From Bacillus sp. FJAT-42315 (GTDB lineage: Bacteria > Bacillota > Bacilli > Bacillales > Domibacillaceae): a stretch of 64,000 nucleotides of DNA. The notes under the pieces were generated by a model. That model had not been told where the DNA came from. It saw only the letters and a program-made list of their open reading frames with translations, and did not search any database. Shown here one piece after another: positions 17,879 to 25,847 of this stretch (position 1 is its first letter; each line of letters starts with the position of its first letter). The stretch spans positions 220,118-284,117 of the forward strand of contig NZ_KZ454941.1 in the NCBI RefSeq assembly GCF_002797375.1. Reading direction: 5' to 3'. A program made the position numbers and the translations under genes.

Positions 17879-18031
17879 GGCTCATTCAACTCCTTTCCTG
17901 TCTCTTTTTCTTAAGCATATCAAATTTCTACAATCGGAGTGACAGGAATCGTCATTTTTAAGATTCTTTTTCGAATGAAATTGTTGCATAATAAGAAAGG
18001 ATTCAAAAAATTTATAAAAGGGGAATAATTG

Positions 18032-18715
18032 ATGAAACTAACTTACAAAGGGAAAACAAAGGATGTTTATGCACTGGAGGATGGAAATTATCTTTTAAAA
18101 TTTAAAGACGATGTAACTGGAGAAAATGGAGTGTTTGATCCAGGAGCTAACACAGTTGGTTTAACGATGGAAGGAGCAGGCCGCGCGGGGCTTCGCTTAA
18201 CGAAACACTTTTTTGAAGTTTTACAAGAAAAAGAGATTCCGACTCATTATGTTGACGCCAACATTGAAGAAGCAACTATGACAGTGAAACCAGCGACTGT
18301 ATTCGGTAAAGGGCTAGAAGTGATTTGTCGTTTCCGAGCAGTTGGAAGCTTTCTTCGTCGCTATGGCATGTATGCAGAAGAAGGTCAAGCGTTAGATGCT
18401 TTCGTGGAAGTGACATTAAAGGATGATGATCGCCAAGACCCACCAATTACAGAGGACGCTCTTGATATGTTGGGGATTTTGACAAAAGAAGAATATACAG
18501 TGTTGAAAGAGCTAACACAGAAAATTGCTCACACAGTGAAAGAAGAGTTAGCAAAGAAAGAAATCGAATTATACGATATTAAATTTGAATTTGGTCGTTT
18601 AGCTGATGGACAAATCGTGTTAATTGACGAAATTTCTGGTGGTAATATGCGTGCATATAAGCATGGGGAATACATCGAGCCGTTGACATTAGAGCAAATG
18701 ATGTTGGAGAACTAA
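18032..18715 (+). CDS. Divergent SAICAR synthetase-family (PurC-like) protein
   Basis: A 227-residue protein of the PurC fold, the ATP-dependent ligase that adds aspartate to CAIR in purine synthesis. Both family signatures are recognisable but altered: GLEVICRFRAVGSFLRR for the usual P-L-E-V-V-x-R-N-x-x-A-G-S, and LYDIKFEFG for the second. The usual D-E-I-S-P-D-T-x-R-x-W region reads DEISGGNMRAYK. It stands alone with its own terminator, not in a pur operon. It may be a second, specialised copy rather than the pathway enzyme. The ATG at 18032 with AAAGGGG upstream is preferred over TTG at 18029. Confidence 0.8.
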   Translation: MKLTYKGKTKDVYALEDGNYLLKFKDDVTGENGVFDPGANTVGLTMEGAGRAGLRLTKHFFEVLQEKEIPTHYVDANIEEATMTVKPATVFGKGLEVICRFRAVGSFLRRYGMYAEEGQALDAFVEVTLKDDDRQDPPITEDALDMLGILTKEEYTVLKELTQKIAHTVKEELAKKEIELYDIKFEFGRLADGQIVLIDEISGGNMRAYKHGEYIEPLTLEQMMLEN

Positions 18716-18723
18716 TCAAAGAG

Positions 18724-18750
18724 AAGGTGCCAGGGATGGCGCCTTTTTTT
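18724..18750 (+). terminator. Terminator after the PurC-like gene
   Basis: Stem AAGGTGCC / GGCGCCTT (one G-T pair) with a 6-nt loop, followed by seven T. Confidence 0.85.
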
Positions 18751-18881
18751 ATAAATCAGTCTCCTTAACAAGACGTATTGTTGTTGTTAATTTCTAAATA
18801 GTAAAAAAATTAACCTAAACCTAGTTTTCGTTTCGTCACTTTGATGGGTATAATGATAAAAAAAACTCATGGAGAGATACG

Positions 18882-19658
18882 ATGGAACCTCAATTAGAAG
18901 AAAAATACGACATTATGGATGTGAGCTTACTGGCGGGCAAGATGATGTTAGAGAGCGGGGCAGAGACGTATCGAGTAGAGGATACGATGATAAGAATTGC
19001 TCAGTCTTTTGGTATTAAGGAATCCCATTGTTACGTGACACCAACGGGCATTATGTTTTCGATAGAGACGCAAAAGCCGACGAAGACGAAATTAATTCGT
19101 ATTTCCGAGAGAACGGTAGATTTGCAAAAAGTTTGTATGGTGAACAGTATTTCGAGAAAGATTAGTGCCGGTGAACTTACGGTGGAGCAAGCGTATCAGG
19201 AGTTAAAGGATTTGCAAAAGGTGGGTATGGCCTTTTCGCTCTCCATGCGAATTGTGGCTGCTTTTATTGCTAGCGGTTGTTTTTTGATGATGTTCCAAGG
19301 TGGTTGGTATGACTTTGTTCCAGCGATGATTGCTGGAGGAGTGGGGTTTGCATCGGTCATTTATTTGCACCGGATGATACCGATCAAGTTTTTCTCTGAA
19401 TTTACGGCGGCGGTTATTATCGGTTTACTTTCTTACTTTTTTGTCTGGGTGGGAATGGGTAAGGAATTGGATAAAATTATTATCGGTTCGGTGATGCCAC
19501 TTGTACCTGGCTTGCTAATTACCAATGCTGTGCGTGATTTAATGGCAGGGCATTTAATTTCCGGCTTGGCGCGGGGGGCAGAAGCCTTTTTGACTGCTTT
19601 TGCGATTGGTACAGGAATCGCTGTTGTTGTCACTTTTTTTCAGAATGGAGGATTTTAG
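18882..19658 (+). CDS. Threonine/serine exporter family, large subunit (ThrE N-terminal type)
   Basis: A 258-residue protein matching the N-terminal half of ThrE (DUF1212, YjjP-like). Residues 1-115 are soluble with the conserved MLESGAETYRVEDTMIRIA and THR/SER-exporter motif; five membrane segments follow from about 120. It forms a two-gene operon with the next reading frame, which encodes the C-terminal half; in ThrE of actinobacteria both are fused. Together they should export small amino acids or, as shown for YjjPB, organic acids such as succinate. A TATAAT (18851-18856) lies about 25 bp upstream of the ATG, with GGAGAG as ribosome site. Confidence 0.88.
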   Translation: MEPQLEEKYDIMDVSLLAGKMMLESGAETYRVEDTMIRIAQSFGIKESHCYVTPTGIMFSIETQKPTKTKLIRISERTVDLQKVCMVNSISRKISAGELTVEQAYQELKDLQKVGMAFSLSMRIVAAFIASGCFLMMFQGGWYDFVPAMIAGGVGFASVIYLHRMIPIKFFSEFTAAVIIGLLSYFFVWVGMGKELDKIIIGSVMPLVPGLLITNAVRDLMAGHLISGLARGAEAFLTAFAIGTGIAVVVTFFQNGGF

Positions 19659-20090
19659 ATGGACATTGTTGTGCAGCTAGTCACGAGCTTTATAGCCGCA
19701 GCGGCCTTTGGGATTATTTTTAACGCACCGAAAGAATCACTTCTCACAAGCGGATTCGTTGGGATGATTGGCTGGATCGTCTATTATCTGTTTTGGAAAG
19801 AAGGCGTCAATGCCGTGCTCTCGACTGGTATATCCGCTTTTGTGATCGCTATTATTAGTCACGTGTACTCCAAAAGATACAAAATGCCGATTATTATTTT
19901 TACGGTGGCGGGCATTATTCCGCTCGTTCCCGGAGGAATTTCTTACAATGCGATGCGTAGTTTTGTTCAAAATGATTACAACACCGCCTTGACGTTAGCG
20001 GCTAAAGCCTTCATGATCTCGGGAGCGATTGCGATGGGACTCATCGTTTCAGAAGTATTACGTACGATTCCGAATAGGAAAAAAAAATAG
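19659..20090 (+). CDS. Threonine/serine exporter family, small subunit (ThrE C-terminal, DUF3815 type)
   Basis: A 143-residue membrane protein with four or five hydrophobic helices and the motif GIIPLVPGGISYNAMRSF, characteristic of the YjjB/DUF3815 family. Its ATG directly abuts the stop codon of the preceding gene (TAG then ATG), and GGAGG is contained within the end of that gene, so the two subunits are translationally coupled and presumably made in equal amounts. The pair forms one transporter. Confidence 0.88.
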   Translation: MDIVVQLVTSFIAAAAFGIIFNAPKESLLTSGFVGMIGWIVYYLFWKEGVNAVLSTGISAFVIAIISHVYSKRYKMPIIIFTVAGIIPLVPGGISYNAMRSFVQNDYNTALTLAAKAFMISGAIAMGLIVSEVLRTIPNRKKK

Positions 20091-20169
20091 TGTAGCCTTG
20101 GCTATCACTTTAGGAGGTAATTTGCGCTTATTTTAAGCATTATTTTGCGCTATAAGAAGGTAAATATGA

Positions 20170-20203
20170 AAAAGGAGTAAACTCCGTAGAATTTACTCCT
20201 TTT
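20170..20203. terminator. Bidirectional terminator between exporter and XRE genes
   Basis: Perfect 12-bp stem AAAAGGAGTAAA / TTTACTCCTTTT with a 10-nt loop between convergent genes. Two TTTGCGC motifs 23 bp apart lie just before it, at 20121 and 20144. Confidence 0.9.
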
Positions 20204-20241
20204 GTGATATAAATATCCAATTGTTTATTTGGAGTTAAAAG

Positions 20242-20934
20242 TCATTTATACACCGTTTCATATATCTTTTCTGCTTCATCTATGATATTAGAAAGTTCAG
20301 TTCCGTTCTTGAGATCTTCTTCTTCCTTTTTAGATAAGCTTCCTTCTAGTAGGTGGATACTCACAGGATTCTGCCCATCTTTATCCTTTCCACTCCATCT
20401 TAGCCATAATGGTTCATCTCTAATTTCAGTATAATAATCTAAATGTTTTGCATGAAAATCAAGAGAAAAATCTAATAGATCAGGCATTTTTTGATTTGGA
20501 AGTTTGAATGTGGTTCCATCTCCCATCTCTTTCGTATAATAGCCCAGTTGTTCGTTGTAAATAAACCCTAACTCCTCTACGCCACTCTGAAATTTACCCT
20601 CAACTGTATTTTTATTGATATTCCAAAGTATAGACCATATCATACCCACAACTATTAAAATACTACCCAAAACAATAATACCTTTTTTAAATTGTTTCCC
20701 TATTTTGATTTCTCTATCAATTGTTTTCACCATAACGGTATCCCCCTTTAACATTCTATCCAGCGATACATCAAACCTATTGCTAATATCTACTAGTGTT
20801 TGTAAATCTGGATAGCTTTTTTCGTTTTCCCAATTCGACACAGTTTGTCTAGTAACATGAAATAAACTAGCAAATTCCTCTTGTGTCATTTTGTTGGTTT
20901 TTCTGATTTCAGATATTGTCTTTCCGACTTTCAT
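20242..20934 (-). CDS. Membrane-anchored XRE-family transcriptional regulator
   Basis: A 230-residue protein with an N-terminal Cro/C1-type helix-turn-helix (about 5-60, MTQEEFASLFHVTRQTVSNWENEKSYPDL), then a single membrane helix at about 84-104 (IIVLGSILIVVGMIWSILW) and an outer domain of about 120 residues with no family I recognise. This build, a DNA-binding head tethered to a sensor outside the membrane, is common in bacilli among regulators of envelope or bacteriocin responses. GGAGG precedes the ATG. It is a single-gene unit. Confidence 0.82.
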   Translation of the reverse strand: MKVGKTISEIRKTNKMTQEEFASLFHVTRQTVSNWENEKSYPDLQTLVDISNRFDVSLDRMLKGDTVMVKTIDREIKIGKQFKKGIIVLGSILIVVGMIWSILWNINKNTVEGKFQSGVEELGFIYNEQLGYYTKEMGDGTTFKLPNQKMPDLLDFSLDFHAKHLDYYTEIRDEPLWLRWSGKDKDGQNPVSIHLLEGSLSKKEEEDLKNGTELSNIIDEAEKIYETVYK

Positions 20935-21017
20935 TCTGTTTCCTCCTTCTGTCTCTATTATTGGAAGTCATGATGAAAAAACCTAGCAATTAGAGTTTGC
21001 ATAGCTTAAATAGGGAA

Positions 21018-21032
21018 GCAAAGAATCTTTGC
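21018..21032. promoter_or_regulatory. Palindrome in the XRE upstream region
   Basis: GCAAAGA-A-TCTTTGC, a perfect 7-bp inverted repeat 84 bp upstream of the XRE start. It has the size of a dimeric operator. Its binding protein is unknown; the adjacent XRE regulator is one candidate. Confidence 0.35.
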
Positions 21033-21146
21033 ATACGCTTAAAATAAGGGGTTGGGGCTATTTTCCGATTTTTCGTCAACTATAAATTCTACTATAACTC
21101 TTAAAGTGACACCTTGGCTTTTTCATGCCGCTATTTTTAAGTAAAT

Positions 21147-21201
21147 AGTGAGTGATCACTCACTTTACTTGTGTTATAATGATAATGAGTGATTACTCAC
21201 T
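21147..21201 (+). promoter_or_regulatory. Extended -10 promoter flanked by two TetR-type operators
   Basis: Operator 1 is the perfect 18-bp palindrome AGTGAGTGATCACTCACT at 21147-21164. Operator 2 at 21184-21201 reads AATGAGTGATTACTCACT, 16 of 18 identical. Between them is TGTTATAAT, an extended -10 (TATAAT at 21175-21180); operator 1 covers where the -35 would be. The operon that follows ends in a TetR regulator gene, which very probably binds here. Confidence 0.82.
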
Positions 21202-21223
21202 ATCATTATGGGGAGGGATAGAA

Positions 21224-21949
21224 ATGAGCTCGTCGAATGCAATTGTCTCTGTTCAGCATGTCTCTAAAGCGTTTGGAAAGCATCAAGTGTTAAAGGATAT
21301 TACGTTACAAATTAACGGTGGAGAAATCTTTGGTCTTCTAGGTCCGTCTGGCGCGGGGAAAACGACGTTAGTGAAGCAATTAGTGGGATTGGATTTGCCG
21401 ACATCTGGTGAGAATTTTCTTTTTCAACAGAAAATGCCCTCGTTAAAATTAATTGAGAAAATCGGTTATATGGCACAATCTGATGCGTTATATGGGGAGT
21501 TGTCTGCCAAGGAGAATTTACAGTTTTTTGCTTCATTGTATGGCTTACAAGGAAAAAAGCAACAGCAAAGAATAGAGGCTGTCATGGAGGTTGTACAGTT
21601 AACGGATCACGTGAACAAGCTCGTTTCTACTTATTCTGGTGGCATGAAAAGAAGACTTTCATTAGCCATTGCCCTTCTTCACGAACCACAGCTTCTCATC
21701 CTTGATGAGCCTACTGTTGGTATCGATCCCGTTTTACGCAAAAGCATTTGGAATGCCTTTTACAAGTTAAAGGCGAAAGGAACGACATTGATTGTCACGA
21801 CTCATGTCATGGATGAAGCGGAAAAATGTGATCGTTTAGCATTGATGCGAGATGGCTCTTTGATTGCTGTTGGTACACCTAATGAATTAAAGAAACAGAC
21901 CGATTCGGCCACGATTGAAGAAGCATTTCTTGTGTATGGAGGGGCTTAA
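21224..21949 (+). CDS. ABC transporter ATP-binding protein (drug-efflux type)
   Basis: A 241-residue ATPase with Walker A GPSGAGKTT (40-48), signature TYSGGMKRRLSLA, Walker B LLILDEPTVGID and switch TTHVMDEA, in the order and length of ABC-2 exporters. The frame is open from 21152 but runs through both operators and the promoter; the ATG at 21224 behind GGGGAGGG is the real start. The permease gene follows immediately, then a TetR regulator, so this is a self-regulated efflux operon, probably for a toxic compound. Confidence 0.93.
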   Translation: MSSSNAIVSVQHVSKAFGKHQVLKDITLQINGGEIFGLLGPSGAGKTTLVKQLVGLDLPTSGENFLFQQKMPSLKLIEKIGYMAQSDALYGELSAKENLQFFASLYGLQGKKQQQRIEAVMEVVQLTDHVNKLVSTYSGGMKRRLSLAIALLHEPQLLILDEPTVGIDPVLRKSIWNAFYKLKAKGTTLIVTTHVMDEAEKCDRLALMRDGSLIAVGTPNELKKQTDSATIEEAFLVYGGA

Positions 21950-21950
21950 C

Positions 21951-22979
21951 ATGAGAGTAAAAGCGTTAGTGATTAGAATTTTACGGCAAATTGTACGCGA
22001 TAAACGGACGATGGGATTATTAATTTTTGCGCCAATTCTTGTGTTAACGATGCTTCATTTAGTTTTTAATGGCGATGATTATACACCTAAAGTCGGTTTA
22101 GTTGATATTTCGGAACCGATGATGACGCAATTGAACTTAGAAGGTGCTGATATTCATGAATATGCAAATGAAGCGGAAGCGCTCGAAGGTTTAGAGAAGC
22201 AAATGATTGATGGATATGTCGTGTTTGATCAGCGAACTCCTTCTGTTTATTTAGAAGGAAGTGATCCAACTGTCACAGGAGCGACCGTTAAATGGCTACA
22301 AGCGGCTCTTCAGCCGTTGCAAAAAAATGAAAAAGCGCCAGAACTGACGCTCGAATATTTACATGGCTCTAGTGAGATGGGGCAATTTGATTATTTTGGA
22401 CCTGTACTACTCGGCTTTTTTGTTTTTTTCTTTGTGTTTTTAATTGCGGGTGTCTCATTTTTAAGAGAGCGCACAACGGGGACGCTTGAGAGATTGCTTG
22501 CTAGTCCGCTGCGAAAATGGGAAATCGTCCTTGGCTATGTGCTTGGATTTGGAATTTTTACGATGATTCAAGCGACGATCATTGCTTCATATGGGATTTA
22601 TGTGCTTGGGATGTTGATGGAAGGTGCGTTCGGATATGTGTTGCTGATTACGTTGCTTTTATCGTTAACGGCGCTTACTCTCGGTATTTTATTATCGGCG
22701 TTTGCTAATAATGAACTGCAAATGATTCAATTCATCCCGCTTGTTGTCGTGCCACAATTCTTTTTTTCAGGTTTGTTTAATTTAGAAACAATCTCTGAAT
22801 GGCTAAGTTGGATCGGGCCATTGACACCGCTTTATTACGCAGCAGAAGGTTTGAGAGATGTGATGATTCGAGGGTATGGCTGGGAGGAAATCAGCTTCGA
22901 TCTTTTGGCGCTAGCAGGCTTTTCGATCTTGTTTATGGCGTTGAACATTTTAGCTCTTAGAAAGTATCGGAAAGTGTAG
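21951..22979 (+). CDS. ABC-2 type transporter permease
   Basis: A 342-residue permease: one N-terminal membrane helix at about 20-40, an extracellular loop to about 160, then five helices. The ABC-2 motif FLRERTTGTLERLLASPLRKWEIVLGY is seen after the second helix. The ATG follows the ATPase stop codon by one base, with GGAGGGG just upstream inside that gene. It should form a homodimeric or two-plus-two exporter with the ATPase. Substrate unknown; the DrrB/YhgE-like build and the TetR partner suggest drugs or antimicrobial compounds. Confidence 0.92.
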   Translation: MRVKALVIRILRQIVRDKRTMGLLIFAPILVLTMLHLVFNGDDYTPKVGLVDISEPMMTQLNLEGADIHEYANEAEALEGLEKQMIDGYVVFDQRTPSVYLEGSDPTVTGATVKWLQAALQPLQKNEKAPELTLEYLHGSSEMGQFDYFGPVLLGFFVFFFVFLIAGVSFLRERTTGTLERLLASPLRKWEIVLGYVLGFGIFTMIQATIIASYGIYVLGMLMEGAFGYVLLITLLLSLTALTLGILLSAFANNELQMIQFIPLVVVPQFFFSGLFNLETISEWLSWIGPLTPLYYAAEGLRDVMIRGYGWEEISFDLLALAGFSILFMALNILALRKYRKV

Positions 22980-23003
22980 TTCGGAGGAGGATGATAGAAG
23001 ACG

Positions 23004-23678
23004 ATGTCTGTTGAAGATCAAATGTTAGAGGAACTATTTCATATGGACGATGGATTGACTGAGAAGCAAAAGAAGATTTTAGCAGCGGCGATTGAATCAT
23101 TCGCTGAGAAGGGCTACGCCGCCACATCCACGAGTGAAATTGCCAAAAAGGCGGGCGTTGCGGAAGGGACGATTTTTCGACATTACAAAACGAAACAGGA
23201 GCTGTTGTTGTCGATTGTCTCGCCCATTATGGCGAAATTTATTGCTCCGTTTGTAATCAAAGACTTAAATAAGGTGCTGAATCAAGAGCATGAAAACTTT
23301 GAAGATTTTTTAAAAGCGATGATTGAAAACCGGGCGGAATTCCTTAAAAATAATTTGCTGCTTTTTCGCATTTTAATTCAAGAAATACCGTTCCAGCCGA
23401 AGCTAAAAGAACAGTTTAAAGAACACGTGGCGACAAAAGTATTTGATAGACTAAAGCAAATTGTTGAGCATTATCAAGCAAAAGGTAAAATTGTGGAAAT
23501 TCCACCATACAGCGTTATTCGCTTTGTCGCTTCCAGCATATTCGGTTACTTATTAGCGAGATACTTATTTATGCCAGAAGCCGACTGGAACGACGAAGCA
23601 GAAATCAACTTAACGGTGCACATGATCATGCATGGGTTGGCAGGTGCCTGTCACGCCCCGGATTTTGTTGAAAAATAA
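23004..23678 (+). CDS. TetR-family transcriptional regulator
   Basis: A 224-residue repressor. The helix-turn-helix (about 20-65) reads ILAAAIESFAEKGYAATST... to GTIFRHYKTKQELL, the standard TetR pattern; the C-terminal ligand domain is divergent as usual. It is the third gene of the efflux operon, 24 bp behind the permease. The two AGTGA-type palindromes at the operon promoter are its likely targets, giving induction of efflux by the pumped compound. GGAGG is about 14 bases before the ATG, rather far, so translation may be low or start differently. Confidence 0.9.
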   Translation: MSVEDQMLEELFHMDDGLTEKQKKILAAAIESFAEKGYAATSTSEIAKKAGVAEGTIFRHYKTKQELLLSIVSPIMAKFIAPFVIKDLNKVLNQEHENFEDFLKAMIENRAEFLKNNLLLFRILIQEIPFQPKLKEQFKEHVATKVFDRLKQIVEHYQAKGKIVEIPPYSVIRFVASSIFGYLLARYLFMPEADWNDEAEINLTVHMIMHGLAGACHAPDFVEK

Positions 23679-23683
23679 AAGAG

Positions 23684-23725
23684 GGCCATGTAGAAAGTCT
23701 GTGAGAATTGACTTTCTACATGGCC
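23684..23725. terminator. Terminator after the efflux operon
   Basis: Perfect 16-bp stem GGCCATGTAGAAAGTC and its complement with a 10-nt loop, followed by a T-rich run (GTTTTTT). Confidence 0.92.
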
Positions 23726-23761
23726 TGTTTTTTACTGAATTACACTCTTTTTCACACTTTG

Positions 23762-23822
23762 TCTCGATCGGCTCGTTCCAGTTCATATGTCGCTGAACGG
23801 CGCCTTCCACTTTTCTATTAAA
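23762..23822 (-). repeat. 61-bp dispersed element, copy A, joined to a stop codon
   Basis: Matches 59426-59486 at 51 of 61 positions without gaps. The best conserved part is GTCGCTNAACGGCGCCTTCC on the plus strand. In both copies the closing TTA of the element is the complement of the TAA stop codon of a minus-strand membrane-transporter gene, so on the transcript the element is the start of the 3' untranslated region. Confidence 0.8.
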
Positions 23823-24702
23823 TCGGATGGAAGTGGTCGTCTGCGGGCTCGATATGGATGATGGCGTCTCGGATTTTGTATTTCTTTAAGAGTATAGCTT
23901 CGATGTTTTCGGTGATTGTGTGGCTTTCGGTGACATTGAGTTCGGGATTGACGCAGACGACGACATCGACGAGGGTTAAGTTGCCGTGTAAGCGGGCTTT
24001 GATGCTTCGCACGTTTTGAACACCAACGACTTGTTGGATGGTTTTTTTAATATTTTCCAATTCTACTTCATCATAGCCGTCAGTCAGGGCATGAGACGCC
24101 TCCCTGAAAATTTCCCAAGCGGTTTTAATGATAATGAGTCCAACGATGAAGGCTGTTAGCACATCGAGCCAGTCGATGCCTAACTGTGCCCCTATAATAC
24201 CGATGAAGGCACCAATGCTAACGAGTGCATCGGAACGGTTATCTTGTGCCGCTGCCATTAGCGACTTGCTATTAATGCTTTTAGCTAGTTTAGAGTTGTA
24301 AAAATAAATTCCGAACATAAATATGGCACTGAATAAAGCGACCCAAGCAGTAAGCATACTTGGTGTCGTTTGTTCTTCTGAAAAGAGTGACCGGCCTGCT
24401 TCAATGAGTACTTGAAATCCAACGGTCATCATAATAAAGGCCGCGATTAAAGAAGCGATCGTTTCTGCCCGAAAATGACCGTATCGATGATCTTCATCTG
24501 GTGGCTTACGAGCAATTTTCAACCCGATCAAAATCGCAATCGAGGCAACTACATCTGTTGAGTTATTTAATCCATCGGCTTGGAGCGCCTGAGAGCCTCC
24601 GATGTAACCAACCGTTAGCTTTAATACCGAGAGGAAAATGTAAGCGATAATGCTGATCCATGCGCCTTTTTCTCCCTTTTTTATATCTTCATATGTTTCC
24701 AT
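23818..24702 (-). CDS. Cation diffusion facilitator (CDF) metal efflux transporter
   Basis: A 294-residue metal/proton antiporter of the CDF family. Six membrane helices are followed by a cytoplasmic domain (about 205-290). Helix 2 carries the metal site as LQADGLNNSTDVVAS and helix 5 as AQDNRSDALVSIG, both with the expected Asp residues; HxxxD is replaced by D-x-x-x-D in helix 2 (ADGLNNSTD), as in manganese- or iron-type rather than zinc-type members. ATG at 24702 with GGAGG upstream is used in place of the earlier in-frame ATG at 24729. The tail DHFHP may help bind metal. Confidence 0.88.
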   Translation of the reverse strand: METYEDIKKGEKGAWISIIAYIFLSVLKLTVGYIGGSQALQADGLNNSTDVVASIAILIGLKIARKPPDEDHRYGHFRAETIASLIAAFIMMTVGFQVLIEAGRSLFSEEQTTPSMLTAWVALFSAIFMFGIYFYNSKLAKSINSKSLMAAAQDNRSDALVSIGAFIGIIGAQLGIDWLDVLTAFIVGLIIIKTAWEIFREASHALTDGYDEVELENIKKTIQQVVGVQNVRSIKARLHGNLTLVDVVVCVNPELNVTESHTITENIEAILLKKYKIRDAIIHIEPADDHFHPI

Positions 24703-24914
24703 TTCTTCATTCCTCCAGTTTTCATTCAACTGTTAGACATTAGCATAACAGGTGAAAATCGTGTGGGTCTAGAGCAACAAGGTTGGCATTAGGGAAACTT
24801 TGTAGCCTTATGAAAGTCAGTTGTGGAGGTCAAAAGGAGAAAATAGTAAAAAAATAAATGACTTTTCAAATTATATCTTTTACTTTATGAAAAAATAGTT
24901 GCAAATTAGTTTTT

Positions 24915-25667
24915 CTATTCCTTCAATAAATGATGCAGCAGCCGCTCTTTATCATCAAAAAACTGTCTCATGATTTGATAATGTCCGGTTTCTTCTAGCG
25001 GTTTCTCTTGCAGGCCACCTTCTGTTAATTCTAAAATTTTCGATTCAGGGTAAGCCATTAATAACGGAGAGTGAGTAGCAATAATAAACTGTGAGTTCTC
25101 TGCTACTAACTCGTGCATTCGGGATAACATCGACAGTTGTCGTAAAGGCGATAAAGCGGCCTCTGGTTCGTCGAGAATATAAAGCCCATTTCCGCTGAAT
25201 CGGTGGGTAAAGGCGGCAAAAAATGATTCTCCGTGGGATTGCTCATGAAGCGAAACGCCACCATAAGAATCGATGATCCGTCCGCCGAATCCTTCTTTAT
25301 CTAGGTCTTCAATATTCGATGCTAAATTATAAAAGGTTTCTGCGCGCAAGAAAAAGCCATCTTTTGGCTTTAAGATGCCTTTAATCAGTTTTGTGTATTT
25401 TTCCAATTCTGAGTGAGAGTCATGAGTAGAAAAGTTGAAATTAAATGTGCCGCCTTCTGGATTAAACCCTGAGGCGATGGCAATCGCTTCTAATAAGGTC
25501 GATTTGCCCATTCCGTTTTCCCCGATAATATAAGTCACTTTCGGATGGAAAGAGATTTGCTCCGACTGAACAAAAGGAAAGTGAAAGGGATATCGTTGAA
25601 AAGAAGGAACGCTTTCTTGTTTAAACTCAAGGGCTCTAATAAATGGACTACTTTGAAATGAATTCAT
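24915..25667 (-). CDS. Single-domain AAA/ABC-like ATPase (COG3910 type)
   Basis: A 250-residue ATPase with Walker A GENGMGKSTLL near 50, a serine-rich signature region around SLHEQSHGESF, Walker B LYILDEPEAALSPLRQ and a switch histidine in IIATHSPLLMAYP. The late and compact arrangement matches the stand-alone COG3910 predicted ATPases, distant relatives of RecF/SMC heads and of the ATPase half of some defence nucleases. There is no nuclease or membrane partner next to it. The frame is open from 25847, but the ATG at 25667 has GGAGG upstream. Function unknown. Confidence 0.82.
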   Translation of the reverse strand: MNSFQSSPFIRALEFKQESVPSFQRYPFHFPFVQSEQISFHPKVTYIIGENGMGKSTLLEAIAIASGFNPEGGTFNFNFSTHDSHSELEKYTKLIKGILKPKDGFFLRAETFYNLASNIEDLDKEGFGGRIIDSYGGVSLHEQSHGESFFAAFTHRFSGNGLYILDEPEAALSPLRQLSMLSRMHELVAENSQFIIATHSPLLMAYPESKILELTEGGLQEKPLEETGHYQIMRQFFDDKERLLHHLLKE

Positions 25668-25847
25668 CTGAACCTCCAAAATGGGTGATTTTTCCCTAAG
25701 TCTATCAAAAATTGAAAGAATAAGGGGGTTCATTTCGTTCAAAACTGTCATAAAATTAAGAGTTAAGGAGAAGTTGTCCATTGACTGTAAAACTTTCCTT
25801 GATGCACAATAATAAAGAAATGAGCTTAAAGGAAGGGATCGGTACAC

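Noticed and set aside
21152..21223. N-terminal extension of the ABC ATPase
   Set aside because: It would translate through the promoter -10 and both TetR operators; the ATG at 21224 has a proper ribosome site.
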